Source: Gymnopus androsaceus JB14 (taxonomy: Eukaryota; Basidiomycota; Agaricomycetes; Agaricales; Omphalotaceae). From it: DNA of 60,805 bases. The DNA lies in contig ML769759.1 of assembly GCA_009733575.1 (NCBI GenBank), positions 1-60,805 on the forward strand, written 5' to 3'. The notes below the pieces were generated by a model. It saw only the letters and a program-made list of their open reading frames with translations. It searched no databases and was not told the DNA's origin. A program made the position numbers and the translations under genes. Positions 22,437 through 32,594 of the stretch are shown here, one piece after another. Position 1 is the first letter of the stretch. The number at the start of each line of letters is the position of its first letter.

Positions 22437-24601
22437 ATGCTGCAGTCCACACCCCATGCACCTGTTGCATCTCCTGTCAATACAGCGGAGACTACTAACT
22501 GTGCGCAGGACGATGCAATAGGCGACAAATCCGATTCAGCAGTATATGCACGGTTCTTAATGACTCAAAAGCGAGGATATCCTCTGTGGAGACCAAAGGA
22601 CCACGACCCACGCCTACCGGATATCTACAAACAAGATGGAATCCACATTGGAGATGTTGGAATTCTGGATGAGTTTGGAGGCTTTGACTATCTGTTTAAT
22701 GTATGCCATCCAGCTGATCACCCACTGAATGAGGGTAGAGTTCCAGAAAATTTCAAGCTTCTGGAAATTGACTATACTGACACTAAAGAGTTCCCACAAG
22801 AATTTAAAGCAGGTTGTTATGTTGAAAGTAAACCCTCTCGCATCACCAAAACCATGATCTCAGGCCAACTTACTCAGTATGTTTAATTCTGTATATCACT
22901 GCACTATCTCATTTGTTCTGTTAGAGGGGTACCAGAAGAAGTTGGGGCTGGACTATCATTCAGCTCATCGGCTTCCAATGGTGCTTTACTCATCCTGCCG
23001 GAAGGTGGAAAGAGAATTGATCATCGAAAGCGTTCCAAGTTTGAGCATTATGCTGTGGAGTGTGCACAATCCTGGTTTACTCATTTTAATGACCTCCTCA
23101 CTTATAATGGCGCACTCTACCTTGTTACTGGCTTTGACAAAGCACGGGCCTGGGGTGTGGCATCTTTCGTAGATGTTGATCCAAGAAGTGTATCTCTAGA
23201 ATTTGTTCCCCAGACCCCGAGGATTATAGGAGACCCACCGAGATACTGGTTTCGTAGTCACAACAGTGCCTCAGCATCAAGCGATGCTGATGATGTCTTT
23301 GGAAACCAGTCCGGATGTGTTTTTCTACGTGGAATCAAAATTGCGGTTCGGCAGTCTCACAATCCATTTACCAAGATTTGCTCATCCGTGACTGTGAAAT
23401 ATGTCCCCGAGCTCAATTCTGAAGAACCATTTCCAAAGCCAGCGGCACCTAATTTTTCTATGCAGCAGTCTACATCACAACATCCATATCATGTTCCATT
23501 GAATGAATGTGAATTTTTGGCTAATCATGTATGTTTCTATTCGATGGTTTTTGCTTCATTCCGATTTTGTCTATATAGATATATCATCCTTCAGATGTGA
23601 TTAACCAATGGGTTCTGAGCAATGTATGTGTTGAACTTTTGCTACTTGTGGAGCATTGATAAATGCATTATACTGACTTGACGTTACTACTTGGCTATAG
23701 TATGATGAAGTAGAGGTTGTAATCACTCATGATGATGACTGGGCTGCTGTAGTTGGAGATGTAAGTGATTCTACATGATAAAAATATTTCTCACTAGAGG
23801 TGAACTATAACAGGATGAAGAAAATATGCCTGCAAATCAAGAGCTAATTCATCGCATTAGCAAATATCTTAAACTTGTAAATGACAGAGGTATGTGACCT
23901 GCCTTTAAGAGTTCATTTTGCAGCTTATTCTGGGAATAGGTCTCACTCATGCTTGTTTTGATCTCCTTACTCAACCAACTAGTATTGGATCCGAGTCGCT
24001 GCCAGCACTAGCATTTGAAAATTCACCTTCGTTGCTCAACTCCACCAATTCCAGTTCAGTACTTAGGAAAAGGAAAGCACTTGTCACCTCAGACATTACT
24101 ACTGCACATCCAACTGCCGAGGTTTCCCCTATTTTATCCAAGAAGAGAAGACAGCGCAGTCAAGATGTTAAAGAGGACCCGACTGAACCGCTGGAAACAG
24201 AAGAAACTGTTGACTTCTTCCCCTGGCTCAGTCCGAACGCCAATGGCGTCTCGGATTTTAAAATGCCAGAAGTCAAAAAGGAAAGTCAAACAGACTTCTC
24301 GTTGTTGCCATTTTCACCACCCGCCTCTCCATTTATCACGAAGACTTCTACAAAGTCTACGCGACGGATTAAAAAATCCGAAAGTCATCGTACTAGACCT
24401 TATCCCGAACGACATCTCAGAGAGGAAACAATCGGAATGTCTGGCACTTCTGGTTCAGGTTATGATAATTGGAACAATCGATCCAGAGGATCGAATGACC
24501 GAGGGTCCGCAGTATACGATCCTACGGTGAGGATAGGCTGTTATTTAGATCGAGCTCTTTCTGACATTTCACTTAGAACACCCGCTCCATGGTACAGTTA
24601 A
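22437..24601 (+). CDS. orphan multi-copy basidiomycete protein (GGFDYLFN type), copy 2, intact splice structure
   Basis: The function is unknown. Six exons can be read: to 22876, 22925-23528, 23579-23623, 23701-23760, 23814-23889 and 23940-24601, all with GT...AG borders and consistent phase. The first in-frame ATG is at 22437; the frame is open back to 22350, just after a possible ACACAG acceptor, so a further 5' exon may exist. The N-terminal domain reads YPLWRPKDHDPRLPDIY, IGDVGILDEFGGFDYLFN and CHPADHPLNEGRVPENF. A middle region has GKRIDHRKRSKFE, GFDKARAWGVAS and PPRYWFRSHNSASASS. The tail is Ser/Pro-rich with basic patches (KKRRQRSQDVKE), suggesting nuclear location. It ends just past the start of the next ORF in another frame. 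I recall the N-terminal motif from many mushroom genomes, always unannotated. Confidence 0.75.
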
Positions 24602-25686
24602 GCAGGTCATCATCAGCATCTGACCTATCTGCGTTTCCTGGGGTCACAGGGGATACAGCATATCCTATGCCACCGTATGCAAACTACGCATCAGCATCTT
24701 CCTCGAGCATTAGTGGCACTGTTGGAGCTGGGTCCAATTCGCGACTTATGACCATGTCCCCTAGGCATTCAGGAAGCAACTTGGCTTCAATGAGCTGGCG
24801 TCAAAGCCTAACGCCCATGAGCGCATCTGACCTATCTGCGTTTCCTGGGGTCACAGGTGGTTCAGCATATCCTACGCCACCGCATGCAAACTACGCATCA
24901 GCATCTTCCTCGAGCCTTAGTGGCGTTGTTGGAGCTGGGTCCAATTCGCGACTTATGAACATGTCCCCTAGGCATTCAGAAAGCAACTTGGCTTCAATGG
25001 GCTGGCGTCAAAGCCAAACGCCCATGAGCGCATCTGACCTATCTGCGTTTCCTGGGGTCACAGGTGGTTCAGCATATCCTACGCCACCAGGATCAATGAG
25101 CTCCAATGACTCTCCAAACTCCCATACTTCCGAAAACGACGCTCTTCGTCGCACAATAGCGGAGCTCGAGCAACGACATCGCCGTGATAAAGAGCAAATT
25201 AGAGCTCTGCAAACGCAGATATCGGGCTCCCCTTCCCACTCCTCTCCTGCTTTCGAAGCTTCGTGGAGAGCACGAACAGACGCGCGCGTTCGTCAGTTTT
25301 GCTCCCTGAATAGAGCCGGTAACGCTCTTTGTGCATGGCATGATTCTCGTAGAGAAAGACGGATGTATCCACCCCGAATGGCGCCCTTCGGCTTTCTCAA
25401 TTGTGGCTGCACCCACGAGCAAGCTCTCTTTGAAGAGAGTCTTTCCCGGCACAATGTGGGGAGCTACTTACCGGGAGACTCTGTCCGGATGGACCCCGCT
25501 TTACGCAATCCTTTGCTCAAGCTTCTGCAGGATCGGTACAACTACCGTGATGGCGACTTTGAACGCGATCCAGCTACCGGTAATTGGTTACACGGAGAAG
25601 GTCCTGCATATTGGGAACAACAGGCAGCGACTGGCGCTAATCCACGACGCCCATCAGGGGAGGTCAGCATAGGTACAGCTGATTAG
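24589..25686 (+). CDS. orphan protein with in-frame 69-aa repeats, coiled coil and Cys/His-rich C-terminal domain
   Basis: The ORF of 365 codons starts at an ATG in a good context (CTCCATGG) and overlaps the previous ORF by 13 bases in another frame, so the two may be one gene joined by an unseen intron or indel. Residues 9-165 are two full and one partial copies of a Ser-rich unit beginning ASDLSAFPGVTG. A coiled coil (ALRRTIAELEQRHRRDKEQI) follows. The C-terminal domain reads ARVRQFCSLNRAGNALCAWH, RERRMYPPRMAP, NCGC, SRHNVGSYLPG and RMDPALRNPLLKLLQDRY; its Cys/His spacing could bind zinc. I know this domain as a recurrent, unannotated agaricomycete family. Function unknown. It is intact here, unlike most genes in the window. 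Confidence 0.75.
   Translation: MVQLSRSSSASDLSAFPGVTGDTAYPMPPYANYASASSSSISGTVGAGSNSRLMTMSPRHSGSNLASMSWRQSLTPMSASDLSAFPGVTGGSAYPTPPHANYASASSSSLSGVVGAGSNSRLMNMSPRHSESNLASMGWRQSQTPMSASDLSAFPGVTGGSAYPTPPGSMSSNDSPNSHTSENDALRRTIAELEQRHRRDKEQIRALQTQISGSPSHSSPAFEASWRARTDARVRQFCSLNRAGNALCAWHDSRRERRMYPPRMAPFGFLNCGCTHEQALFEESLSRHNVGSYLPGDSVRMDPALRNPLLKLLQDRYNYRDGDFERDPATGNWLHGEGPAYWEQQAATGANPRRPSGEVSIGTAD
24616..25092 (+). repeat. in-frame 207-bp tandem repeat inside the orphan gene
   Basis: Units begin with GCATCTGACCTATCTGCGTT near 24616, 24823 and 25030; the third is cut after TATCCTACGCCACC. The 207-bp period keeps the reading frame. The repeats differ at few positions, so the duplication is recent. 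The paralogous locus near 16.4 kb has only one degenerate unit. Confidence 0.85.
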
Positions 25687-26087
25687 GTATTTGTAGCATA
25701 CTTTTCAAAAAAAACCCTCGTTATTGATGTGGGAGTGTGGCTTGCCTCGCTGGTAGCCGACCTCCCTACATCATTATTTACTTATACTTCGAATATTGAT
25801 ACATCCTTAATGGCTTATACACACCATTCGAATACTCTTCATTTCCATTCCTTTTATCTTTACTTCCCAATTCTCGGCAGTTTCGGACTTTATGGGTAAA
25901 CATCACTTCCACATGCACATCTTGATTGATAACGTCTGCTCTAGTACGAGTCTCTTACTCCCTTCCATGTTTGAATGAGCAGTGGATGAGGTATTTCTGA
26001 AATACCATCTCTATTCCTACATAATTTTTAAGCTGTTCTAGACTGCAAAAATGCTGACCAATAGAGTATGCAGTCAACAAGCAAGTC
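25687..26087. other. non-coding stretch
   Basis: The 3' flank of the preceding gene; no coding region or clear repeat is seen. Confidence 0.4.
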
Positions 26088-27327
26088 CAAGGGGGTTCAA
26101 AGAATTTAGCACCCGACCAGGCCTAGGTTAGTTAGTCCAAGCCCCCAGCCCAGAAAAAAATTTTGACACCCTAAAGATTGGCCTATTTTGACCACTTTTG
26201 GCAGTCTGGAAACTTCAAAATGTATATATCTTACACTACCTGTAAGTAAATAGAAAGTAAATAGCATCCATTGTATAAACTACAGCCTTCCTACACTTCC
26301 TGGCTCCCATGTACTTACTTGCTTGCTTTGGCCGGTCAAAGCAGGACATATGAGGAGTATCACTGTATTAGTGTTTCAGAAGGAAAAATGGGATTTGTTA
26401 TGGCTTATGGATGCTAATAAAAGCTCAAATTAAAGGTACAGTATCCAAACAGTGTCTTCTGACTCTGTAGAGAGCAATTTATGATGAAATCTTATCTTGA
26501 TATACCATATATGGGCGTGGGAATGCTTACATAGTTAGTTAGTCCGCCGGCGAGGCTCAAGAAAAAAAATCGACATCCGGTCATTTTAAAAAAAATTTAC
26601 ACCCCCTTGAGCAAGTCTCAAGGATTGCATTTCTCTGATATGGTATGAACCCTCATCAGCAAAACCTGAGCATTGGCAATAGAGGTTATAGCAACTTACA
26701 GAAGATCATAGCAGCCATAGTGATTATTCTTCTTGACAACCCTGTTGTTGTGAAACAACCCCAGCAACAACCCCATAATATTACCATAGTACCAGGTGTC
26801 ACACTGGAGGCAAGGGGGTGTAAAATTTTGTAAAAATGACCAGACATCATTTTTTCTCTCTTGAGCTTCACTGGTGGACTAACTAACTATGTAAGCATTC
26901 CCACGCCCATATATGGTATATCAAGATAAGATTTCATCATAAATTGCTCTCTACAGAGTCAGAAGACACCTTCTGACTCTGTACCTTCAATTTGAGCTTT
27001 TTTTAGCATCCATAAGCCATAACGAATCCCATTTTTCCTTCTGAAACACTAATACCGTGATACTCCTCATATGTCCTGCTTTGACCAGCCAAAGCAAGTA
27101 AGTAAGTACATGGGAGCAAGGAGGTGTAGGAAGGCTGTAATTTATACAATGGATGCTATTTATTTACAGGTAGTGTAAGATATATACATTTTCTAAGTTT
27201 CTAGCCTGCCAAAAGTGGTCAAAATAGGTCAATCTTTAGGGTGTCAAAAATTTTTTTTTTTTGGGCTGGGGGGGCTGGACTAACTAACCTAGGCCTGGTC
27301 GGGCACTAAATTCTTTGAACCCCCTTG
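26088..27327. mobile_element. long fold-back element with ~540-bp arms (1.24 kb)
   Basis: The left end CAAGGGGGTTCAAAGAATTT and its inverted match at 27305-27327 enclose arms sharing GACCAGGCCTAGGTTAGTTA, TATATGGGCGTGGGAATGCT and many other blocks in opposite order. The centre (26654-26820) is occupied by fragments of two other element families. No protein is encoded. The arms differ by small indels, including GTCTTCTGACTCTG present once on the left and duplicated on the right. Confidence 0.85.
26654..26820. mobile_element. nested fragments of a CATCAG MITE and a GGATAATTC element
   Basis: CATCAGCAAAACCTGAGCAT opens a MITE left half with AGCAGCCATAG motifs. It is joined at about 26725 to GATTATTCTTCTTGACAACC, a left end of the Mutator-like family that continues to GTGTCACACTGGAGG. 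Both are truncated, and they sit at the axis of the fold-back element. Confidence 0.65.
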
Positions 27328-27850
27328 ACTGGAGGTGATACACTGATTTTTTGGCTAAGGCTAAAACTGCATGGAACTGATACTCCTACATTCCATGGGA
27401 ACTATAATCATAGTTTCTAAGAGCTATAGCAAGCCTGAGCTGATAGTTAAAGTCTAACAAGAGTCTATTGTACTCAGGGGGTCACAGAGTAACAGTACAT
27501 GCAATGGTATCATACTTGGTGCCTACCAAATTACCTTGGATTTTTAAACTCCACTACCTTATTCAATGCTACCTTAGCCTTACCAAGTTAACTTATTTTA
27601 CCTTATTACCTTATTCTACCTTATTCTACCTTAAGCCATAAATAACATTGTAGATGACCATTAAGGCTATTAAATGTGCTACAGACACTCCTAGACTCTG
27701 TTCAAGTGTATGGGGCATGATTGAAGGCAGCTCATTACTGCCAGTGAGCAGATAGAACTTTCAGTCCTTCATTTTTACATCTTTATCAGTCTGTGGCCCT
27801 CTGCAAAATACTAGAATGGACTGGAAATGTTTAATTTCAGTTATATGAGT
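27328..27850. other. non-coding stretch with ACCTTATTCT repeats
   Basis: Short ACCTTATT / TACCTTATTC runs occur near 27550-27640. The reversed motif AATAAGGTA clusters near 33.45-33.55 kb. No gene is seen. Confidence 0.45.
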
Positions 27851-29074
27851 CATCAGAAAAAACTTTTTCTGGGCCCAGGAGGATCTAAGGTCACCTAGTC
27901 CTCTTAGGCAACCTGAGGCATCCTAGTTGGCCCAGGAAATAGGGTAAAACTTTGGACACCTAAGGTATCCTACTCATCCTAGGTGTCCTGGGACATCCTG
28001 GGGGATCCTGGGGGATCCTGGGACATCTTGGGGCATCCTGAGGCATCCTGGGATATATCAGCAAAACCTGTATTTTCACTGGAGCTGCTGGAGCATCCAG
28101 AGAATTGAATAAGTCTCCAGAGAGCTCTAGAGAACTCTGGAGACTCTGGAGAGAACAAAGCTGCAGTTGCCGATTGATGGCACTTTGAGAATGATCAGAC
28201 TTTCCTTTTTTGGAACTAGTCTGGCTGTCAGCCAGAGTAGCACCAAAAATGATGGCCTCGAGTGCCCTCAACATAATGATGGTAGTCATCAGCAACTCCT
28301 CATGTCATAAACAATGCTGTAAACTATCAGGAAGTCATATTAAATGCCTGACTTTCAACTTTCAAGTTTTGATGAACTTGTATTTTTTTTCTTTCTCCCT
28401 TTGTTACAACATACTAGTTGCAGTAGGTTTCATCTTCATACAATGCTGTTTTCCAAAGCTGATTGCCACAATTTGCCAGAAATTTAGAAGCATTTGTGAA
28501 ATGGACTCGGCAGAGAGCAGGAAATTAAGAAGAGTAGTATGGAAACATTGGAACTGAGAGGGGGACTCGGGAGTGTGCAAACTCGTTGAATACTGCTTGT
28601 CACTTATTACTACATAATATTAACTGCTGTGGCGTGCCTATTGTTATAGTATATAAAGATAATGAATACAAAATTTCTATTATCAATTCATGGTTACACA
28701 ACATGGAAACTTGATTGAATAGCTCTCTGGGGGTCTCCAGAGGTCTCCAGAGGTTTATATTGGTCTCTGGAATAGGTAACCTTGCTCCAGCTGCTCCAGA
28801 AGCTACAGGCGCTCTGGAGATCTCTGGAGACCACCCAGGTTTTGCTGATGTAGAAATTTTATCCTAGGATGCTCCAGGATGCCCCAGGACACCCTCAGGA
28901 CATCCCAGGATTTCCTAGGATGTCTCAGGATGTCCAAGGAAACCTAGGATGACTAGGATACCTGAGGTGTCCAAAGTTTTACCCTTTTTCCTAGGCCAAC
29001 TAGGATGCCTCAGGTTGCCTAAGTGGACTAGGTGACCTTAGATCCTCCTGGGTCCAAAACAGTTTTTGCTGATG
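27851..29074. mobile_element. palindromic MITE, CCTGGGGCAT-type, second copy, split by a nested MITE
   Basis: The ends CATCAGAAAAAACTTTTTCT and the inverted TTTTTGCTGATG enclose the same arms as the 3181 element (CCCAGGAGGATCTAAGGTCA, GGTAAAACTTTGGACACCT). The palindrome is interrupted between 28055 and 28851 by another MITE. Flanking dinucleotide GT is found on both sides. Confidence 0.85.
28056..28850. mobile_element. CATCAG-family MITE, CTCTGGAGA-type interior, TA target duplication (795 bp)
   Basis: The ends TATCAGCAAAACCTG and CAGGTTTTGCTGATG are flanked by TA (28054-28055 and 28851-28852). The 3181 copy shows the corresponding uninterrupted site (GGGATGGAAATTTT). The outer ~100 bp on each side are repeats of CTCCAGAG / CTCTGGAG, complementary between the two sides; the middle is unrelated AT-rich DNA. 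Confidence 0.85.
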
Positions 29075-29739
29075 GTCTTCATTTGCACAGCAATAACCCT
29101 GAAATTGTGCATAAGTCATGGATTTGGTCTTGAGCACAATGTGCAATTAGCCAGCAATTGGCATTAGCAGAAACTGTAAATGTACTGGAAGATGGTCTAG
29201 TGCCCATTACACACAGCATCAGATATATTTTGTCCATTCCAAGTGTACAGTGATGGCAACTATTGATGAACCACCCAAAGGATATTTAAATTGTAATCCT
29301 AATGGTTTCAAGTTTGTTACTAGCCATAGGAGCTGTTTAAAATCCTGAAAGATATTGTATATACACTAGATATTGCACTTGACAATATGAGTGTAAAAAA
29401 AGATACAACTAGTGATATTGCCATACTGGCGAGTCCGAGTCCTTACTTTACATGGTATGGTTAAGAGTCTAATATGATATATTATGATGCTAGACTCCAA
29501 GTCATCCTTAATTTGCTTTAAAATGAGTTATCATGATATGAGCCAATGATCTACAAGGCCAGGCTTGAGACTTCATGCCCAGGTTTACCCAGCCTAACCT
29601 AATTCCAAATCCCAGCACTCTCCATAGTATGAGCACTTGAGGTGATGCTGGACTTCACAAAAGTTACACTTGCAATGTTAAATCTCAAAAAGGTCTCTCT
29701 TGGGTGATAGTGAATTGAATGAAAATTGTGCTGAATCAA

Positions 29740-30000
29740 CTAAGTTACATTTGGGTGACTTTGAATTTAGTAAAGGTTGCTTTGATGTAGTGAAGATTAC
29801 TTTCAGGCAACTTTGAATTTAGTAAAGGTTGCTTTTGATTTAGTAAAATCTACTTATGGGTCCAGGGTAACTTTGAATTTAGTGAAGGTTCTTTTGATTT
29901 AGTGAATCTACTTTTGGGTGACTTTGAATTCGGTGAAGGACCAAGGTTACTTTGGATTTAGCAAAAGTTACTCTCGGGTGACTGTGAATTTGGTGAACAT
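29740..30000 (+). repeat. degenerate minisatellite, GGGTGACTTTGAATTTAGT type
   Basis: About six irregular units alternate GTGACTTTGAATTTAGTAAA and GGTTGCTTTTGATTTAGT-like blocks of 40-60 bp. The non-coding interior diverges by small substitutions. Confidence 0.75.
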
Positions 30001-30789
30001 AGACATGGAGCTTGTTTGGGTATCAGAGTATGTTACCATGCATGAATCATGTGTAGATTGATTATCATGAGGTCCAGGCAAGGTCCAAAAGGTTCATACT
30101 GCATATGAAAATTGGAATCAAACTTTCTCAAGCCAACTTGAACTCACCATGGATGTGGAACTTATTTGAGTATCATAGGATGCTGCCATGTATAGATTAT
30201 GTAAATCATGAGTGTTGTGAGATCCAAGAGATTCATACTGCATATAAAAATTGAAATTGAGCTTTTTCACTTGAACTTGAACTTGCTGTGACCATGGAGC
30301 TTATTTGGTTTTTGTTTTGTTCGGACACAAGTCTAGCGCTAAAAGACTACTACATATCTTTGTTATGCTGGATCCAATGCAGATTTAAGCCTGAAATCAC
30401 AATATATCAGTTTAGTTGATTGAAATGCTTATAGCCTCACTGACTTAAGAAAAGTCCTTCAGCAATTTGAATTGACACAAACCTTGAAGTACCTACTTGA
30501 GTATAACTGAACATTAAGAGGTTGTAGTAATCAGGGAAAAGCTGTAGCTGCCTCCAATTCCTGATCAGCTACTACCTAAGTGCTTGATGGAAGGTCCAGG
30601 GTTAATCACTTGAATCTTATAGATCACACACTTACAGGAAAATGGAAGTCATAAGTGCTTAGCTGTTCAATATTATAATTTATTTGATATTTATAGTTAC
30701 ACAAGGTTATGCTAAATATGGCAATGCCATATTAGAGTAAATAAATGTTGAAAATACACTGGGTGCTGCTGGGGGTACATTGGGGTGAC

Positions 30790-31285
30790 ATTGAGGTGAC
30801 CTTGGAAACCCCTATCCTGTTCTACCCCTATCATACTATCTCCTATCCTGTTTTACCCCTATCCCTGCACTCACCCTATCACCCTATCCCCTATCCCATT
30901 CTACCTCTATCCTGTGCTATCCCTTATCCCATTCTACCCCTATCCCTGCACTCACCCTAGCACACTATCCCCTATCCTGTTGTACCCCTATCCCTGCACT
31001 CACCCATCACACTATCCCCTATCCCGTTCTATCCCTATCCCTGCACTCACCCTATCACACTATCCCTATCCCGTTCTACCCCTATCCCTGCACTCACCCA
31101 TCACACTATCCCCTATCCTGTTCTACCTGTATCCCTGCACTCACCCTATCATATCTCCTATCCCATTCTACCCCTATCCCTGTACTCACCCTATCACACT
31201 TTCCCCTATCCCATTTTACCCCTATCCCTGCACTCACCCTATCACACTAACCCTATCCCTGCACTCACCCTATCACACTATCCCC
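30790..31285 (+). repeat. C-rich minisatellite, CCCTATCCCTGCACTCACCC units
   Basis: About nine units of roughly 50-60 bp contain CTATCCCATTCTACCCCTAT and CCCTGCACTCACCCTATCAC. One strand is pyrimidine-rich throughout. The long plus ORFs here translate only the repeat and are not genes. Confidence 0.85.
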
Positions 31286-31394
31286 TAACTATGACTCAAT
31301 TTAACTTGTAAACTGTACTCGGAGTCACAACACTACCTACAATGGTCACGCATATCATGATTACCTATATTGCCCTGATTTTGATCACATGTCC

Positions 31395-31990
31395 TGCATT
31401 ATTCAGCTGCTCATACAAAAATACGAGTTGCTGAATAATCTCCATGGATGAGAATGGGAATGGCATCATAATTGATGTCATCTGAATTATGATGCCATCT
31501 GACATTGATTGGAACAGCCATATTATTCAGCTGCTCGTACAAAAATACGAGTTGCTGAATAATCTCCACTGATGAGAATGGGAATGGCATCATAATTGAT
31601 GTCATCTGAATTATGATGCCATCTGACATTGATTGGAACAGCCATATTATTCAGCTGCTCGTACAAAAATACGAGTTGCTGAATAATCTCTACTGATGAG
31701 AATGGGAATGGCATCATAATTGATGTCATCTGAATTATGATGCCATCTGACATTGATCGAAACAGCCATATTATTCAGCTGCTCGTACAAAAATACGAGT
31801 TGCTGAATAATCTCCATGGATGAGAATTGGAATGACATCATAATTGATGTCATCTGACATTGATCGGAACAGCCATGCCACACATATTGCCCTGATTTTT
31901 ATCACATGTCCTGCATTATTCAGCTGCTCGTACAAAAATATGAGTTGATGAATAATCTCCACTGCTTTGCATGAACCGGCAGGCTGTTGC
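31395..31990. repeat. 124-bp tandem repeat with a perfect hairpin in each unit
   Basis: The motif ATTCAGCTGCTC occurs at 31401, 31525, 31649 and 31773 (exact 124-bp spacing) and again at 31918. Each unit contains the inverted pair TCGTA/TACGA within ATTATTCAGC...GCTGAATAAT. Unit-to-unit differences are few, so the array is young. Minus-strand ORFs repeat with the array and are artefacts. Confidence 0.9.
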
Positions 31991-32594
31991 CATTGGATTT
32001 CCGGGCCGTTGGTCCGATCGGATGTGTGTGTTTTTCTTGTATTAGTAAGATACATGTATGATTGTACGTGTATCTTACTAATTTGAGTGCTTCTCACAAA
32101 CCGGCAGGCTGTTGCCGTCGGATTCCGGTCCATCAGCCGTTGGTCCAATCGGACATTTGCGGACTTGTAAATATTATCTAAATAAGCGCCCATGAGCGCT
32201 AAAGTACTAAACACGTATACAAACTAGAACGCTATTGCCTATACAGCAATTACTCCTTCCATTTTTGGTCAAATCACATCCTTTTTTTGTGAATCATTAT
32301 TATATTGATATGACTGCATGATTATTAGGTTAGGCACTAATTCCGATGGTGAGTATAGGCTGGATTCCACTCCAATAGTATGGATGACGTTCAAAAAATA
32401 AAAAGCGCTTAAAAATCTTAGAGCGTCTAAAATTTCCTAATGGAGATCCGCACAGTTACAAGTCTTGGTGAAAATCCCACACTAAACCTGACATCTAAGA
32501 ACCAAGTTTCCTTACGTAAAGTAAGGACTCGGAAAATAGATCAGAATCACTGTCTTCCCAATTTGGGGTGGTTCATCAATAGTTGCCATCACTG

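Larger units (their letters stand above)
29248..32594. mobile_element. hAT-like TIR element carrying three minisatellites (3.35 kb)
   Basis: The first 29 bases (CAGTGATGGCAACTATTG...CCACCC) are repeated as a perfect inverted copy at 32566-32594. A second shared block, GAGTCCTTACTTTAC-like, lies inside each end (about 29433-29453 and 32515-32530). CAGTGATG is a hAT-type terminus. No 8-bp duplication could be matched, so it may be old or rearranged. No transposase is visible; the interior holds the repeat arrays at 29.7, 30.8 and 31.4 kb. Confidence 0.6.

Noticed and set aside
30745..31288. Pro/Tyr-rich repeat protein over the C-rich array
   Set aside because: It translates only the minisatellite, and unit indels change the frame without selection for coding.
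31395..31990. CRISPR-like array
   Set aside because: Units are contiguous 124-bp repeats without unique spacers, in eukaryotic DNA.
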